Positions 1-11,021 are shown, counted from the stretch's first letter. The stretch: DNA of 64,000 bases from Isoetes taiwanensis (GCA_021234155.1 JAJEKV010000144.1:372001-436000), one strand, 5' to 3'. The notes: generated from the letters alone by a model not told the origin. Made by a program: numbers and translations.

Positions 1-1
1 A

Positions 2-598
2 ATTTCTTGGTCTGCTCTCAAAAATATCATCAGAGGTACCTCCTCTGATAGAAAGGTCTATCTCCTCATCAAGCCTTTTCTGTCAAATCTTTCTCCTAAC
101 TCAGGGAAAGGAGATTGGTCTCTGAATGGCAAGTTTGATTACAAAGTGAAAAATGTCTATATTTCCCTATCCTCTGGTCCTTATACCAACAAAGCAATGA
201 TCAAATGGGGTATTAATCATGCTCAATTAAAAGATCTCTTCAAGAATGTCTGGGATTCTTACTGCCCTCCAAAAATTTCCTATTGTATATGGCTTCTTGC
301 TAATGGCAGCTTAAATAATTTACACTCCCTATCTAAAAGGTATCCTAATATTATGCCAGATTGCCCTTTGGGATGTAATGATATTGAAGATATGTCTCAC
401 ATTTTCTGCTGTACTAAGTTGAATAGTTTTTGGAATTGGATTGCTGGAAAATTTGGGATTCAATATGATGGAAATTTGGTTTCCTTGATCCAAAATAATG
501 ACAACTTTAAAAATACAGTTATTTTCATTGCTCTTTGGAATATCTGGAAGGCTAGAAATCGTGCTTTATATGGGAAGAAAAGACCTTCTACTTTCTGA
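2..598 (+). pseudogene. LINE ORF2 C-terminus (zf-RVT domain), partial
   Basis: About 198 codons are open from the window edge to a TGA at 596-598. Near the start is the DWSLNGKFDYKVK stretch that precedes zf-RVT domains in plant LINEs (usual form D-x-W-x-x-x-G-x-F-s-v-k). It is followed by PPKISYCIWLL and then the cysteine/histidine cluster CPLGCNDIEDMSHIFCC. This zinc-binding segment lies downstream of the reverse transcriptase and is thought to help bind template RNA. The catalytic reverse transcriptase domain lies to the left, outside the window. The frame after the stop is broken, so this is the tail of a decayed element rather than a working protein. Family assignment is firm; the exact clade is not determined. 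Confidence 0.75.
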
Positions 599-1581
599 AT
601 TAAGATGAATTTCCAATTTGACTTTGAAACTATTGCTACTGCTCATAAAAAAAAATGTGGAACTAATCATGACAGGAAATGGGAGCTTTATGGCGCTTAT
701 AGGGGTTATTACAATTTATTTGCTTCCAATCTAAATGTTGTGGATTCTAATGTTTTCCTTTCTGATGATCCTAGAATATCTTGATTTCCTGCGTGGAGAG
801 GGGGCAAGGAAATTCGACGACAGCTCGCCATTCAGCCAACATTCAGAGGATCGGGTCATGAAGAATGACTTGGCATCATCTATGGAGTCTTTCCTTATGA
901 AGAGAGGACACATGAGATTTCTGAAAGATAGTGAAGACCTTTGGGCATCCATCTTTTGCAGGGAAGTGGTTCAGATTCACTGCCTTTGGGCTTTCTTGGC
1001 CGATCATACAGCTGACAAGGTACAGAACCATGTACTACAATCATAAGCTTCTAGCTGATCTGTATGGCTCCTTGCTGATATTACTGGAGGACAAGGATAA
1101 ATTCAGACTTTTCTTCACCAATAATTGGGGTCCGAATCAATATTTCTTCGGATCCACTGACCCCTTCAATGCCTACTTCAATGATGTCTTCTTCACTGAT
1201 CATGGACTTCCTCCTTCATAGCCATCTACCAAACACACTCTTACTCTTGTCTAATCTTGATCTATTTTATTTTTCGGGAAAGATTGCCTTTTTGCAGGTG
1301 TTTACAGTTCAAACAGAGATTTACCTTCCTCAACACGTGATTTCAGACTTCTTCGAGCTGTTCACATCTTGGATCATTTTGGTTACTGGCTTACTGCCAT
1401 ACTGTTATTTCATTCCTGCTGATATATTGTTATGCTTGTTGATCTAGAGCTCATAATAATAATATGAAGCTCTAAGATGGTCTGCAACTTTTTCATGTGC
1501 TTCACTATAAAGCACAACCATGCAATGTACCTGAGACTTTATAATTAATGATAAAACTGACTCTTGCTAAAAAAAAAAAAA
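2..1581 (+). mobile_element. LINE (L1-type), 3' part with poly(A) tail
   Basis: This is the 3' part of a non-LTR retrotransposon entering from beyond the left edge. The frame open from base 2 encodes the C-terminal zf-RVT region of ORF2 and stops at 596-598. Beyond that stop, LINE-tail-like coding continues only in broken frames (for example 931-1218). A non-coding 3' UTR follows, ending in a run of 13 A at 1569-1581. The 5' end lies outside the window, so no target-site duplication can be checked. The stop and frame changes suggest a dead copy. Confidence 0.75.
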
Positions 1582-2554
1582 TCCGGCCTGAACTAGCAAA
1601 CGCTAGACCAGCATCTGCCTCGGTCAATCCCTTGGCAGTATTATCATCCTAATATCTAAACTGTGCAAGCCAGTCTAGACTAGTACCTCTTTTCCCAAAG
1701 ACTAAATAATTTGAAGACCATTATTTACTCACTAGAATCATTATAAAATAGATGTAATTCATCTGCTACAATATTCAATTCGAATTATGTGCAGTTACAT
1801 AGACTATAAACTCTATGTACCATAGTTTGAACATTATGCCCAGAACTTGGCATAGATACACTTGAGCCAAAAGGATCTTACCATGTGTATCAGTAATCTA
1901 AAATAGTTGTCTTACTAAATCACTTTGAATACGTAGATCGTCAATATTGCAGCCCATATTCCAATGGCGGACGACTCGGACCATTGTCCATGTCTTTTTC
2001 GATATTCCACATCCTTCAAGCTAAAGCCAACTCTAACAAACAAAATAAACACAATTGGAGGAGAGAGCCTGCACTGACCAATCAATACACAATTAGCATG
2101 ATAATGGTAAATGTGCAAGGGCCAAAAGGTACATTGGGTCTCTCAGTTTATCACTGATCACCAATTGTATCCTTTTGCCCTGAGGTGACATTTAACAAGA
2201 AAAGGAAACTGGAATACGATATTTTAAATTTCCCAGTTGGTCTCAAGCATTATGGTCTCAAGCATAACCATTAGACGAGAACTAATTTCTTAGTCCCAAA
2301 TCTAGCTAGTTATGTTGATCTCAAATATATTATTTCCAATGGATAAATCCATATACAAGAACAAAATATTTCTGCTAGCTCACTGTAGCAAAGTGCAAGC
2401 ACTATGGCAATAAATCATAATCATCAATATCGTTTCAAGTTCAATACGTATTTTGCTTGCTTAGAATAATCTACTTGCTTTTACAGAGGCATAAATATCA
2501 TAAAGAATGTCATGGAAGCTTGAATAGAAACAAAATTTTAAAGCTTAAGATCTG
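1582..2554. other. Unassigned intergenic sequence
   Basis: AT-rich sequence after the LINE tail. I see no coding region longer than chance, no terminal repeats and no RNA gene. Confidence 0.5.
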
Positions 2555-2727
2555 TTGATTCAAAGAGCAGCCAAGGATTTATTTCTGGCTTGCCAATCGC
2601 ATCGATCCGAGCCATCGGATCGTCATTCTGGGGAGGGACGAGCCTATATGAGGCTCTTTCCCCTTCAGCACCGGTTATCGGCGTCTTCTCACAGCAGCTT
2701 CCTTCCTTCTCCGAGCTTCCCATCGTC

Positions 2728-2863
2728 CTTTCCAATCCTTTCTTGCGGCCTTGGGATGATCCGATCCATTCCTGCGACTACCTCTTCTCTGTCCATTGCT
2801 TTCCCCTTCCTTTCCGATCCTTCCTTGCGGCCTTATGCTGATCCAATCCCTTCTTGCGTCTAA
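2728..2863 (+). repeat. Imperfect direct repeat, ~52-bp unit, ~82-bp period
   Basis: Two similar blocks (2728-2781 and 2810-2863) share TTTCTTGCGGCCTT or TTCCTTGCGGCCTT followed by GATCC and CTTGCG. They lie in a pyrimidine-rich, locally GC-richer stretch that begins at about 2560, with a TATA-like CCTATATGAGG at 2643-2653. The composition resembles a promoter/5' UTR or an LTR, but no downstream gene is recognisable. Small open frames here are not convincing. Confidence 0.45.
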
Positions 2864-4076
2864 CGATGATTTTCTTACTAAATTTTACATGCGTTTGTAG
2901 CAAGCACACTGCTCAATTCCTCGCTGTCTTCTAGGCGCTCATGCTCAGATTTTAGAAAAGTATCCCAACACGGTTTCTTATGTGAACACGGGGAGAATGC
3001 ACCACAGGAACATCGGAGCATCGGTTCTAGGCGGATGTATGCTTACTCGGCGCTTTTTTGGTGGAATCGATGGTTCAATCTATGATATAATGTCAGGTGA
3101 TTCACGGATCAGGACACGCATCTGGTGAGTTTTTCTTTTTATACAGTCGATTGATTGGGAGTGAACATCTTCGAGCCAAACATGGTAATTCTATTCACAA
3201 TTCGAGATTGAGTTTTTGTTTCTTTAGATTCCTGCATTATTAGATTGGACGAGTCTGCTATTGGTTTTGGATCGGGCGGCACATTCTGCATGCAGGATAC
3301 ACTGGCCAGGCAGGCAAGATCTGGTGGATCTCTTAGGAATCCGGCCTAAACTCCACGTTCAAGCAATTCTATGACGCTCCTCTGCCAGATTTGATCAAAT
3401 CGGATTAGCAGAGATCGGATTTGGGGCCGTGGTCGGATTGACAGGGCCGGATTCAGCAGCAGCGACTCTAGAGCTCCCCTGCAGGTCGGATTTGAGGCCA
3501 CAGTCTGAGGCCAGTTTTCCCTGATGCCAGAATTAGTAGCAGGAGTCTTCTGCCCTCCTTTTCGTAGCTTCAATCCTCCTTTTTCCATTCTTTTCCCGAC
3601 AATACCATGATCCAATCTTCCTTTTCAATCCTTTTTTCCATGGCTCTACATTAATTCCATCTTTCAGTTCTTTCCCGGTGAATCTACTATACTGCGGTCT
3701 GTTCCTAGTTTTCAGATGTCTTCCACTATGTTTCGCAATCCTCTGCTGGATTTCTGCATGTTATTGTAGCCGTCCTTTGCCAGGTATAGCTCTCAGCATG
3801 TATGTTTTTGAAGCCTTTTGGGAACAATCAGGTATGGCATGTATGTTTTTGAAGCCTTTTGGGCATAATCAGGTATGGCTGCTTCTTTAATTTCATGCAT
3901 GCTGGTATGGCTTCTTTATTTTCATCAGGTATGGCTGGTTTTTTTGTTAAGCAATATTTCCTGATCTTTATAACTTAGCCAATTCGGTTAGCATCTGGTT
4001 GCGACTCTGTGATTATAATAGGGATTGGATATGCTGCTTCCGGGATTAGACATGCTGCTTCCACAGGGATTGGGAT
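2864..4076. other. Unassigned sequence, left flank of the LTR element
   Basis: No gene recognised. This was contiguous with 13123 onward before the LTR retrotransposon landed. Possible splice-site-like strings occur (for example CTGGTGAGT near 3122), but I cannot build a coherent gene. Confidence 0.4.
3796..3877 (+). repeat. Tandem duplication, 41-bp unit x2
   Basis: Units 3796-3836 and 3837-3877 both read GCATGTATGTTTTTGAAGCC onward and differ at only a few bases. A shorter, more degenerate CAGGTATGGCT echo follows up to about 3940. This is simple slippage-type duplication, with no coding sense. Confidence 0.7.
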
Positions 4077-4081
4077 TACTG

Positions 4082-4264
4082 TGTTGGGATATGACAATAA
4101 GATGACTGACGGTTACTACCCGTTGAGAGTAGATAGATTTTGTTGGAGCATTTAGTAGTTGTTCCTAACTTTAAGGGACCCGTCTATTTGTATTTCGTTT
4201 TGACAATGAATAGACACTCTCGTCTTCTTTGTGTCTAGTGCTTTGCAACTCTCGTTCCTCAATA
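4082..4264 (+). repeat. 5' LTR (183 bp)
   Basis: Begins TGTTGGGATATG and ends TTCCTCAATA, so the right terminus is TA rather than the usual CA. It is identical to the 3' LTR. No clear TATA box is visible inside this short LTR. The TACTG duplication lies directly to its left. Confidence 0.93.
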
Positions 4265-4279
4265 TGGTATCAGAGCGGG
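4265..4279 (+). other. Primer binding site (initiator Met-tRNA)
   Basis: TGGTATCAGAGCGGG begins at the first base after the 5' LTR. TGGTATCAGAGC is the complement of the plant initiator Met-tRNA 3' end, the standard primer for Copia elements. Confidence 0.92.
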
Positions 4280-4400
4280 TTGGTCCTTGAGAGAAGAGCA
4301 CTAGGTCTTCGAGTATCAAAAGGGAGGAAAGCGGAGGTCAGTAGTGACCTTGAAATGTCTATATGGCCTGAAAGTTCGATCACGAGATAGATCAAAAGAT

Positions 4401-6226
4401 ATGCAGGACAAACCTACGATGGTCTCCAAGATGAGAGTTTTCTGGGAGACAATCTGGAATATGGTTTGGGTTGCAATAAGAAAATGGAATGATGCAAGTT
4501 CACAGGATCTTGCGAAAGAGATGCCAGCAACGTTGCCGAAGATTACACTGATAGCAGTAGGGAATCTGTCGGAGAAGCTGGTGGCAGTGAGGTACCTAAG
4601 GGTGAAGCTTGATGACAAGATGCAAGCAAGAGACCTAACGATGAAGGTGCCGGTGCCAAGTTGCAAAAATATGCTCGAGTCTTTAAGTACAGAGGACAAT
4701 ATATTCCTTGCTAAGAGGTGCAAGAAGTATAGCAGAGGGAGGGCTTTTGCAAGCAAGGTTGAAATGGCACTCAGTTATCTAATACTTGCTAGCATGCGAG
4801 CACTTACCACCTGTAAAGAAGGATTAGAGGCTTTGAGTCCCATATCCTATGTGTGGATGGGTGTGCTACACCAAGCAAAAGAGGTGAAAAGACTGAGTAG
4901 CAATAACCAGATCTGGCTTGTGATGAGCTTGCAAAGCTTCAGAGAGGCTGCCAGAAACTTGGTTATGATGCTAAAAAGAGAGGTCTTATGGCCAGAGAGG
5001 AGATATGTCATTTTCAGGTGCATATTGTGGAGCATTGAGTGGTCACGAGGAGACACTGGAGATATGGCATGGAGGCTCTGGATGTTTGTAGCAAGGCAAG
5101 CTGCAGGAACCGGAAAAGATCCTATGAAGAGGTTGATGGCAGCAAGGAAACGAGAGGGATATGATTTGGATTTTGCACAACAAGTTTGGAGGCCAAGGTT
5201 GGAGGGTACTGGCAAGCCTCATTCTGAAGCAGAGTGTTCAGTATCATGCATGAATTCGGCTTCAACCTGTGGCAAAGATATAGATGCGGGAATTTCTAAT
5301 GGGAATACTGCCAGTATTAACGGCAATTCTGGTTATGCAGTTAGTGCAAAGAGAATTATTTCACCAGATGCAAGGAGAGGATGTGGCAGGAATCAAATAG
5401 ATGTGGAGGACTGGAGTCCAGATGAATTGAACTCCGAGCCCTCAAGCTCCATGGATATGGAGAAATCTACAAAGAAGTCAAGCTCGTGGAGATACGATAG
5501 CCCCTTCACATGGGTTGTGATTGGGCTCGTTTGTTTTTGCGGCCCATGCATGTTCAGTTCATTAAATGGAATGGGGGAAGGTGGCGAAGTCAGTCATCCT
5601 TTCAGTAACAATGCATACACAGCAGAATATATTGCTTTTACAATCTTTGGAGTTCATGAAGAAGGAATGCCAGTTGTTGAGCATGGTAGAGAATTCCAAC
5701 TGTTTGGTCTTACACGGAATTCACACAGTTCTTTTTATGATGTGGCATTTGGTTTAGATTGCCTGCACGAGCTTGAAGAAGTGATAGAAGATTGTCTTTT
5801 ATGTTTGGCGTTCAATGTTGTGAGGAAAAACTTCAACAAGGACAGCTTCATGGTAGAAAGATTATCTCAGAGTTTGTCTGGTGTAGAGGCAGTTCTCAAA
5901 TTATGCTTGAAGTCAAAATCTCAGAAGCTAGTAGTTCTACTCTCTCACCAATATACACAGGTCAGTCTTTCCTTTGATGGGTTAGAAAGGCGTAACTGTT
6001 TTGTGGCAGAGGGTCTTAGAAAACGTGTCAATAATTTGTTGTTGGATCTTCACTTATACTTATTGAAAAATCATAACACATATGCATCTGGCAATCCTAT
6101 TGAGGAGAATGAGTTTGAGTCCAAAACATGGATTTCAAGGAGCGATAAAACTGTCCAATTTGAGGAACCATACACTGGGAATGCAGAACATGATGAGGTA
6201 AATGTTAAAGCAGATAAAAAGACTCT
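4401..6226 (+). pseudogene. Main ORF of the LTR element, part 1 (interrupted)
   Basis: A long frame runs from upstream of 4344 (last upstream stop at 4302; first ATG 4401). It reaches the exact left end of the nested DNA transposon at 6227. If that transposon and one TCT copy are removed, the codon split by the insertion (6225-6226 plus 11025) is restored and the frame runs on to the stop ending at 11322, about 707 codons from ATG 4401. I do not recognise a gag or pol domain. The middle (5487-5654) is UNC93-like. The region after it is rich in Leu, Lys and Glu and unassigned. Such a long frame without stops is unlikely by chance, so the chimeric frame was probably intact until the nested insertion. 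What protein it made, if any, is unknown. Confidence 0.6.
5487..5654 (+). pseudogene. Captured UNC93-like protein exon
   Basis: In the frame of the long ORF, 56 residues align with the first membrane segment and following loop of plant UNC93-like proteins. They begin WRYDSPF, continue IGLVCFCGPCMFSSLNGMG and the xNNAYTAEY stretch, and end FTIFGV. From family knowledge, the usual form is a YNSP start, a VCFCCPGMF core, a Gly-rich loop and an NNANTALY motif. UNC93-like proteins are multi-pass membrane proteins of the major facilitator fold. Only this exon-sized piece is present and similarity stops abruptly after FGV. It is fused in frame within a retroelement, which points to transduction of a host transcript. 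Substitutions (CCPG to CGPC, loss of glycines) show drift. The assignment rests on motif memory, not a search. Confidence 0.6.
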
Positions 6227-6266
6227 CACATCAAAAACGATGCCCATATCCTCCTTAAAATCCCCC
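6227..6266 (+). repeat. Left TIR of the CACTA-like element
   Basis: 40 bp beginning CACATCAAAAACGATG. It pairs with 10981-11021. TSD TCT lies immediately to the left. Confidence 0.85.
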
Positions 6267-6880
6267 ATAAAAAACCCCTTAAAATCCTCCTTTTCGTGGA
6301 ATGGACATGATTTTCAGAAACGGGGTATTTGGCCACAATCCCCCGTTGTGATTTTGTAGATTAATATCCCCTTATTTGAATTTTTTTTATATCCCCCGTT
6401 GACAAATGCAATGGTCATACCCCTTTTCTCACAAATAATATGCAAACCCCTTTCTAGGAACAATTCCCCTTTGTGATTTTGTAGTTTAATACCCTTTATT
6501 CTGTTCATACCCCTCTTCTCAACCATCCTCCTTTTACGTTTAATATCCCCTTATGTTTAATATCCCCTTATTCCGTTCATACCCCTTTTATGTTTATACT
6601 CCTTTTCCGTTCATACTCCTTTTAGTTTAATATCCCCTTCTTCCGTTCATACCCCTCTTCTCAACCATCCTCCTTTTGTGACCTTGTAATTTAATATCCC
6701 ATACTGTTAATACCCTTTTCTCAAAAATCCCCCCTTCCTGATTTTATATTTAATATTCCCTTATTCCATTCATACCCCTCTTCTCAACCATCCCCCTTTT
6801 GTGACCTTGTATTTAATATCCCGTACTTAGTTAATACCCTTTTCTCAACAATCCCCCTTTTTTATTTTGTAGTTTTATTT
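6267..6880. repeat. Left subterminal repeats of the CACTA-like element
   Basis: Many degenerate copies of short pyrimidine-rich motifs such as TTTAATATCCCCTTAT, CCGTTCATACCCCTTTT and TCTCAACCATCC recur every 20-50 bases. Clustered subterminal motifs of this sort are transposase-binding regions in CACTA elements; that role is inferred here. Confidence 0.65.
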
Positions 6881-7734
6881 TGTAGTTTACTTAGATCAGA
6901 TATTAAACATATGAAGATGTAGATTTGAATGCAGATAGGACGGAATTGGATGTATTCGTACAAAGGCACTCATGCATTCGTGTTAGAAAACATGAGAGAG
7001 CTTTATGATATTGCATTATTTTTAGTGCTTTACTTTAAAGCATGCCAATGGATTGATAAGCTACCGCAGTAGAAAGCATGGATTCTATAAAACAAATTAT
7101 GTTCCATTCAAAAAAAAAAGAGAAACTGAAAATTATATGCAATTTCTTAATACCAAGACCATGAATATAGAAAGAACAAGTCAGTAAATCAGTCTATTAA
7201 GAGATCAAAGATCAGTACATTAGTCATTCCTTATAGCCTGCCAACTAGGAGCTGACATCGAAGAACAAATCGGATACACAAAACCCCACTTGGTGAGCAT
7301 TTTTTTTGGCAGCCAACTCAGAATTTTGCTCTAGTAAGTGCTTTACTACTAGATCTAGCTTCTCTAATTGACTGAGGTTTCGAATACCTTTAAAAGTCCT
7401 TTGTCTAAACATAAATTAGACAAAAAATTTGGAATTTGAGTGTACATCTCATTGACGGTTGAGATCTTCATTAGAAACATATAGACAACTTTTTCTTTGA
7501 CACTAAAAAATGAAAATGTCATGTTAAAATGTCAATATAATGCATGCATGTTACCTTAAGTCCAACGTGTTAACAAGGACTGCATGTTGCATGTCTTTCC
7601 TGAGAAGATACAGCGTCCTCTTCTTGCTCCGGATTTATAAATCCTGATTGCAATCCTCCATTGCTCAAGGAATCGACCGTGAATGCCATAGGGGCGGCCC
7701 AGATGAAGAAGACGAGTCTGAAATTGCCTATATA
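6881..7734. other. CACTA-like element interior, unassigned
   Basis: AT-rich sequence between the left subterminal repeats and the ABCD fragment. No coding domain recognised. A minus-strand open stretch at 7570-7764 only partly overlaps the transporter similarity. Confidence 0.4.
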
Positions 7735-8620
7735 GAAATGCCTGCGAGTTCCAACCGTTAACAAATATGATTAGGTTATACTACAGAGTCTAACAAAACG
7801 TATTTCATTTATTTATTACCTCGTTCTCTTCATCTACTGCACTTGTAGCTTCATCTAGAAGAATGAGTATTGGTTGGCACAACAGTCTTGCAAATGCAAT
7901 CAGTTGTTGTTCACCAAGTGACAGTACACTAGACCAGTCAGCTGTAGATTCTAGACTGTAACGAGCCGTTACACTTTGGGATTAAGTTTGTGGAGAATAT
8001 CGATCAATTCCATATCTGTTGGCTGGCAACACATATCTTTACCATTGCATAGATAGGTAAGGTATCTCACTAATATTCTCAAATCAATAACAGCTCTCAT
8101 GAGAGGAACACATACCTTGCTTATGAGATTTGATTAACACGCTGTCCACATTCCATACAGGATACAAAAGCTGCTGCCTTAGTGTCCCAAGAACCATGTA
8201 AGGTTTTTGAGGGCAAAAGAATATCTGTTTGGCATCTGTATAATCAAAATATCTTTGAATGGTGCCTTTTCCATAGTGCCAAAGACCAGCTATTGCTCTA
8301 AGAAGTGATGTTTTACCACATCCACTTATTCTAGTTACCTGCAAATGATAACAGAATACTCATTTCAACCTCACGTCAAAAAGAACCCACCAGCATATGA
8401 TCACCTTTGTGTACCACAAAAGATAAGTTTCTGATCAATGGTAGACCCCGACATGGAGTCTCCACACTTAAATTCTCCACCTGCAGAAGAGGCACATTAC
8501 CATCTAAGGGTGAATATTCTGTGTCATATAAAATATGAGTCTGTTCATCACCAGTTATGCCACTCTTCAATGATAGTGGAATAGCTGTAGAGTGTTCCTG
8601 GAGTGCCTCAAAGAATTCAC
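7735..8620 (-). pseudogene. Captured ABCD-type (peroxisomal/plastid) ABC transporter fragment
   Basis: Minus-strand exons of the nucleotide-binding domain of an ABC subfamily D half-transporter, with introns retained. Exon A (8620 to 8391) holds VPLLQVENLSV and a KGDHML end. After an intron bounded by GT and CAG, exon B (8338 to 8116) holds the Walker A region SGCGKTSLLRAIAGLW and PYMVLGTLRQQLLYP, ending AAG before GTATGT. Exon C (about 8020 to 7820) holds the signature SLGEQQ and a Walker B/D-loop region ILILLDEATSAVDEEN. A weak LELAGIS remnant lies near 7740-7760. Lesions: the first glycine of Walker A is an arginine, and exon C has a frameshift before the signature. The N-terminal membrane domain is absent. 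Retained introns show capture from genomic DNA, not cDNA. Confidence 0.8.
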
Positions 8621-8754
8621 CTGTAAATTTAAAAAGAACAATTAGTAAATTCAACTTAATTTATGCTTTTATATTTTGCAATATGTATGACATCCCACCT
8701 AACAGCCGAGGACAAGCAGGGGGCCGGTGGGCGAGGGGGATGCAGAATCAGCCA

Positions 8755-9130
8755 TCGAACACCTATTTTGGGAAAATAATATCGCTTAAACACGCCGGAG
8801 ATAGTTCTTTTGAGACCAAAAACTCACACACAGCAGATTTTGAAGGATCAAACACCTGTTTCTGGATTATAAAAGAAAGCTTACACACGCCGGAAATCGT
8901 TTCCTGAAGATCAAAGACTCACAGCAATGGATTTTGAAGGATTAAATACCTGTTTTGGATATAAAGGAAAGCTAAAACACGCCGGAACTAAGCTTCTTTA
9001 AGATGAAAGACTCGCGCCAACGGATTTGGAAGGAGGAAAGACCTATTTTCGGATAAAAAAAAGAGCTTAAAAAACGCCGGAGACAGCTTCTGTAAGATGA
9101 AAGAGTCACAACGACGGATTGAAGGAAAGA
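8755..9130 (+). repeat. 93-bp tandem repeat, four degenerate copies
   Basis: Four units start near 8755, 8848, 8941 and 9034. Each has an ACACCTGTTT-like opening, a central CACGCCGGA (ACGCCGGA in the last) and a GATTTTGAAGGA-like end. Unit identity is moderate, so the array is not recent. It lies between the ABCD fragment and the right half of the CACTA-like element. Confidence 0.75.
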
Positions 9131-10439
9131 AGGTCGCGAAAAAGCTTGTTGAGACACGTCTTTTGGCCTAAAAGGATGGTCGCAATGCAAGCCAATAGGA
9201 AGGCGCAGTAGTGAATCGCCGCTGCAGCACAGAAAACTAGATCTGGCAACCAGATTTTAGAAGAAATGGAGTTCTGATGCAAGACAGAGCCGGAGCAGAG
9301 GCATGTTTCAAGAAGAGGCAGATTTATAGTTCTGGCACGGTTTAATATTTATTAATGTTTAATATAAATGGAATAAATAAAAAAGAGAGCTCATTATTTT
9401 ATGGTACTATCTGGCAGACACTAGTATACGTGGCAGCTCCTTATGGGTCTCATATATTGTGCTTTTGTAATGGCCTTCAATGGCTCAGATTGAAGATTCC
9501 TTTATGCATGTATATCACATACCTTAGAGAAAGGGCAGCCTTTTGAACAAGCTTTCAATCCAAACAAACATCAGTGGTTAAAATATCATGAATTTTGGAG
9601 TTTTAGCTCCCACACATGGCCCATACCCTTCCTTTTCTTTGGCTCTGCCTAGCATTCTCAAGGTAGAAGAATGCTCACACAAAATCTTGTCTCATTTGTA
9701 AGATTATTCCATCTTTTCTTCCCTACAACTATTGCACATCACATTGGTAAAGAATGCCCTTTTAAATAGTCTATATGTCTGTCATTATGGGTTTGCTTGC
9801 AACCAATATCAACGCTCTCTAAAGAACAGCATGATCACTAGCTAGAAGTGTCTAGAGGAAACGTTGTTACAAAAAGAATGAACTGTCTCACCTATTGGCA
9901 ATGTTATTAGATAGAGTTGGGTCAATCAAAATGAATGTGTTTACTCAAATGGGGAACCATCCTAGTTGGAAGGTTACACACTTTCTTCTAAACTTGGCTC
10001 TTTTGCAGCAATATCGAGCTATTATTTTTCTAAAATATGCAACACATAACTTGGCGTGCACAACCTTTATTTCTAGCCTTTTCAATATGGCTTATATATG
10101 ATTGAAAATATATTTCAGGACTGTAGTAATTTGTATGTCTAGAATGCAAACCATCCGTGTATTGTTAATGTTAAATTCTCTGTAGTTTAGCCTGTATATT
10201 TATCTTTTCTAATGCAGTATCTTTAATTTGCATGTAAACATCAAATTAAACCCTGCCCTTTTAAGTTTCTTTAGGGTATGGACAAAGCTCCAATGGTATC
10301 ATGTTAGAACGTTGATTTGTCCTGGTTGCACATGGTTCCCCTGATCGAAATCCCATACTTATTTTCAGATCAATTAATCGAGACGAACAATTTACAGCTT
10401 CATGAAACCTGGGGAAATGGACGATGATTTTTGGGTCAA
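9131..10439. other. CACTA-like element interior, no gene
   Basis: AT-rich non-coding sequence. I find no transposase motif or captured exon that I recognise. Confidence 0.4.
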
Positions 10440-10980
10440 TATCGCTTCGTTGTTCTTCCTTGATGCAATCCTCCATTGTTCCTTCATTACCCCTACTAAC
10501 CCTGGCTACCCCATTTCTCGTCATCCCCCATTCTTCATTTTTTTAGAAATCCCCATATTCTAAATTGCAATCCCCCCATTACTCCTTCATTACCCCCAGT
10601 AGTCCAGACTACCCAATTTCTCCGCATCCCCCATTCTTCATCTCTTACACAAAATCCCCATGTTATAAAATTGCAATCCCCATTATTCCTTCATTACCCC
10701 TACTAACCCTAACTACCCCGTTTCTCCTCATCCCCCATTCTTCATTTTTTTTTAAGGAATCCCCATGTTCTAAATTGCAATCCCCTTATTACTCTATCAT
10801 TACCCCTAGTACCCCTGACTACCCCATTTCTCCTCATCCTCCATTCTTCATTTTTTATAGAAAATCCCCATGTTATAACTTGCAATCCCCCTATTACTCC
10901 CTCAGTACCCCTAACATAGAACTAAAATCCTCTTCTCCTCAAAAGATTATCCTTTGCTCGTCAATCCCCCATTTCCAAAA
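10440..10980. repeat. Right subterminal repeats of the CACTA-like element
   Basis: Repeated blocks of about 105-115 bases contain ATTGCAATCCCC, TTCATTACCCC, CTACCCCATTTCTCCTCATC and CCCCATTCTTCATTTTTT. At least four degenerate copies lie between about 10490 and 10900. They share the CCCC-rich style of the left end but not its exact motifs. Confidence 0.65.
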
Positions 10981-11021
10981 GGGGGTATTTTAAGGAGGAT
11001 GTGGGCATCATTTTTGATGTG
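10981..11021 (-). repeat. Right TIR of the CACTA-like element
   Basis: 41 bp ending CATCATTTTTGATGTG, the reverse complement of the left TIR apart from two mismatches and one extra base. TSD TCT follows at 11022-11024. Confidence 0.85.

Larger units (their letters stand above)
6227..11021. mobile_element. Nested CACTA-like DNA transposon carrying an ABCD gene fragment
   Basis: Inverted terminal repeats of about 40 bp face each other: the left end starts CACATCAAAAACGATGCCCA (6227-6266) and the right end (10981-11021) is its reverse complement with two mismatches and one indel. The 3-bp duplication TCT flanks both ends (6224-6226 and 11022-11024). CACA-type ends with a 3-bp TSD that is not TWA fit the CACTA superfamily better than PIF/Harbinger. 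Both subterminal regions (about 6241-6880 and 10440-10980) are packed with short CCCC-containing repeats, as is common in CACTA elements. No transposase was found, so it is non-autonomous. The interior holds a decayed ABC-transporter fragment on the minus strand and a 93-bp tandem array. Superfamily placement is inference; the boundaries are firm because excision restores the host frame. Confidence 0.85.

Noticed and set aside
2555-2863. A small gene in the GC-richer stretch
   Set aside because: The frame runs through a direct repeat, has no recognised domain and competes with an equally long frame in another phase.
4316-4756. 146-residue minus-strand open frame opposite the long + frame
   Set aside because: Shadow of the purine-rich + strand frame; no family features.
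6224-6226. PIF/Harbinger assignment of the nested element
   Set aside because: The 3-bp duplication is TCT rather than TAA/TTA, and the ends start CACA with dense subterminal repeats, which fits CACTA better.
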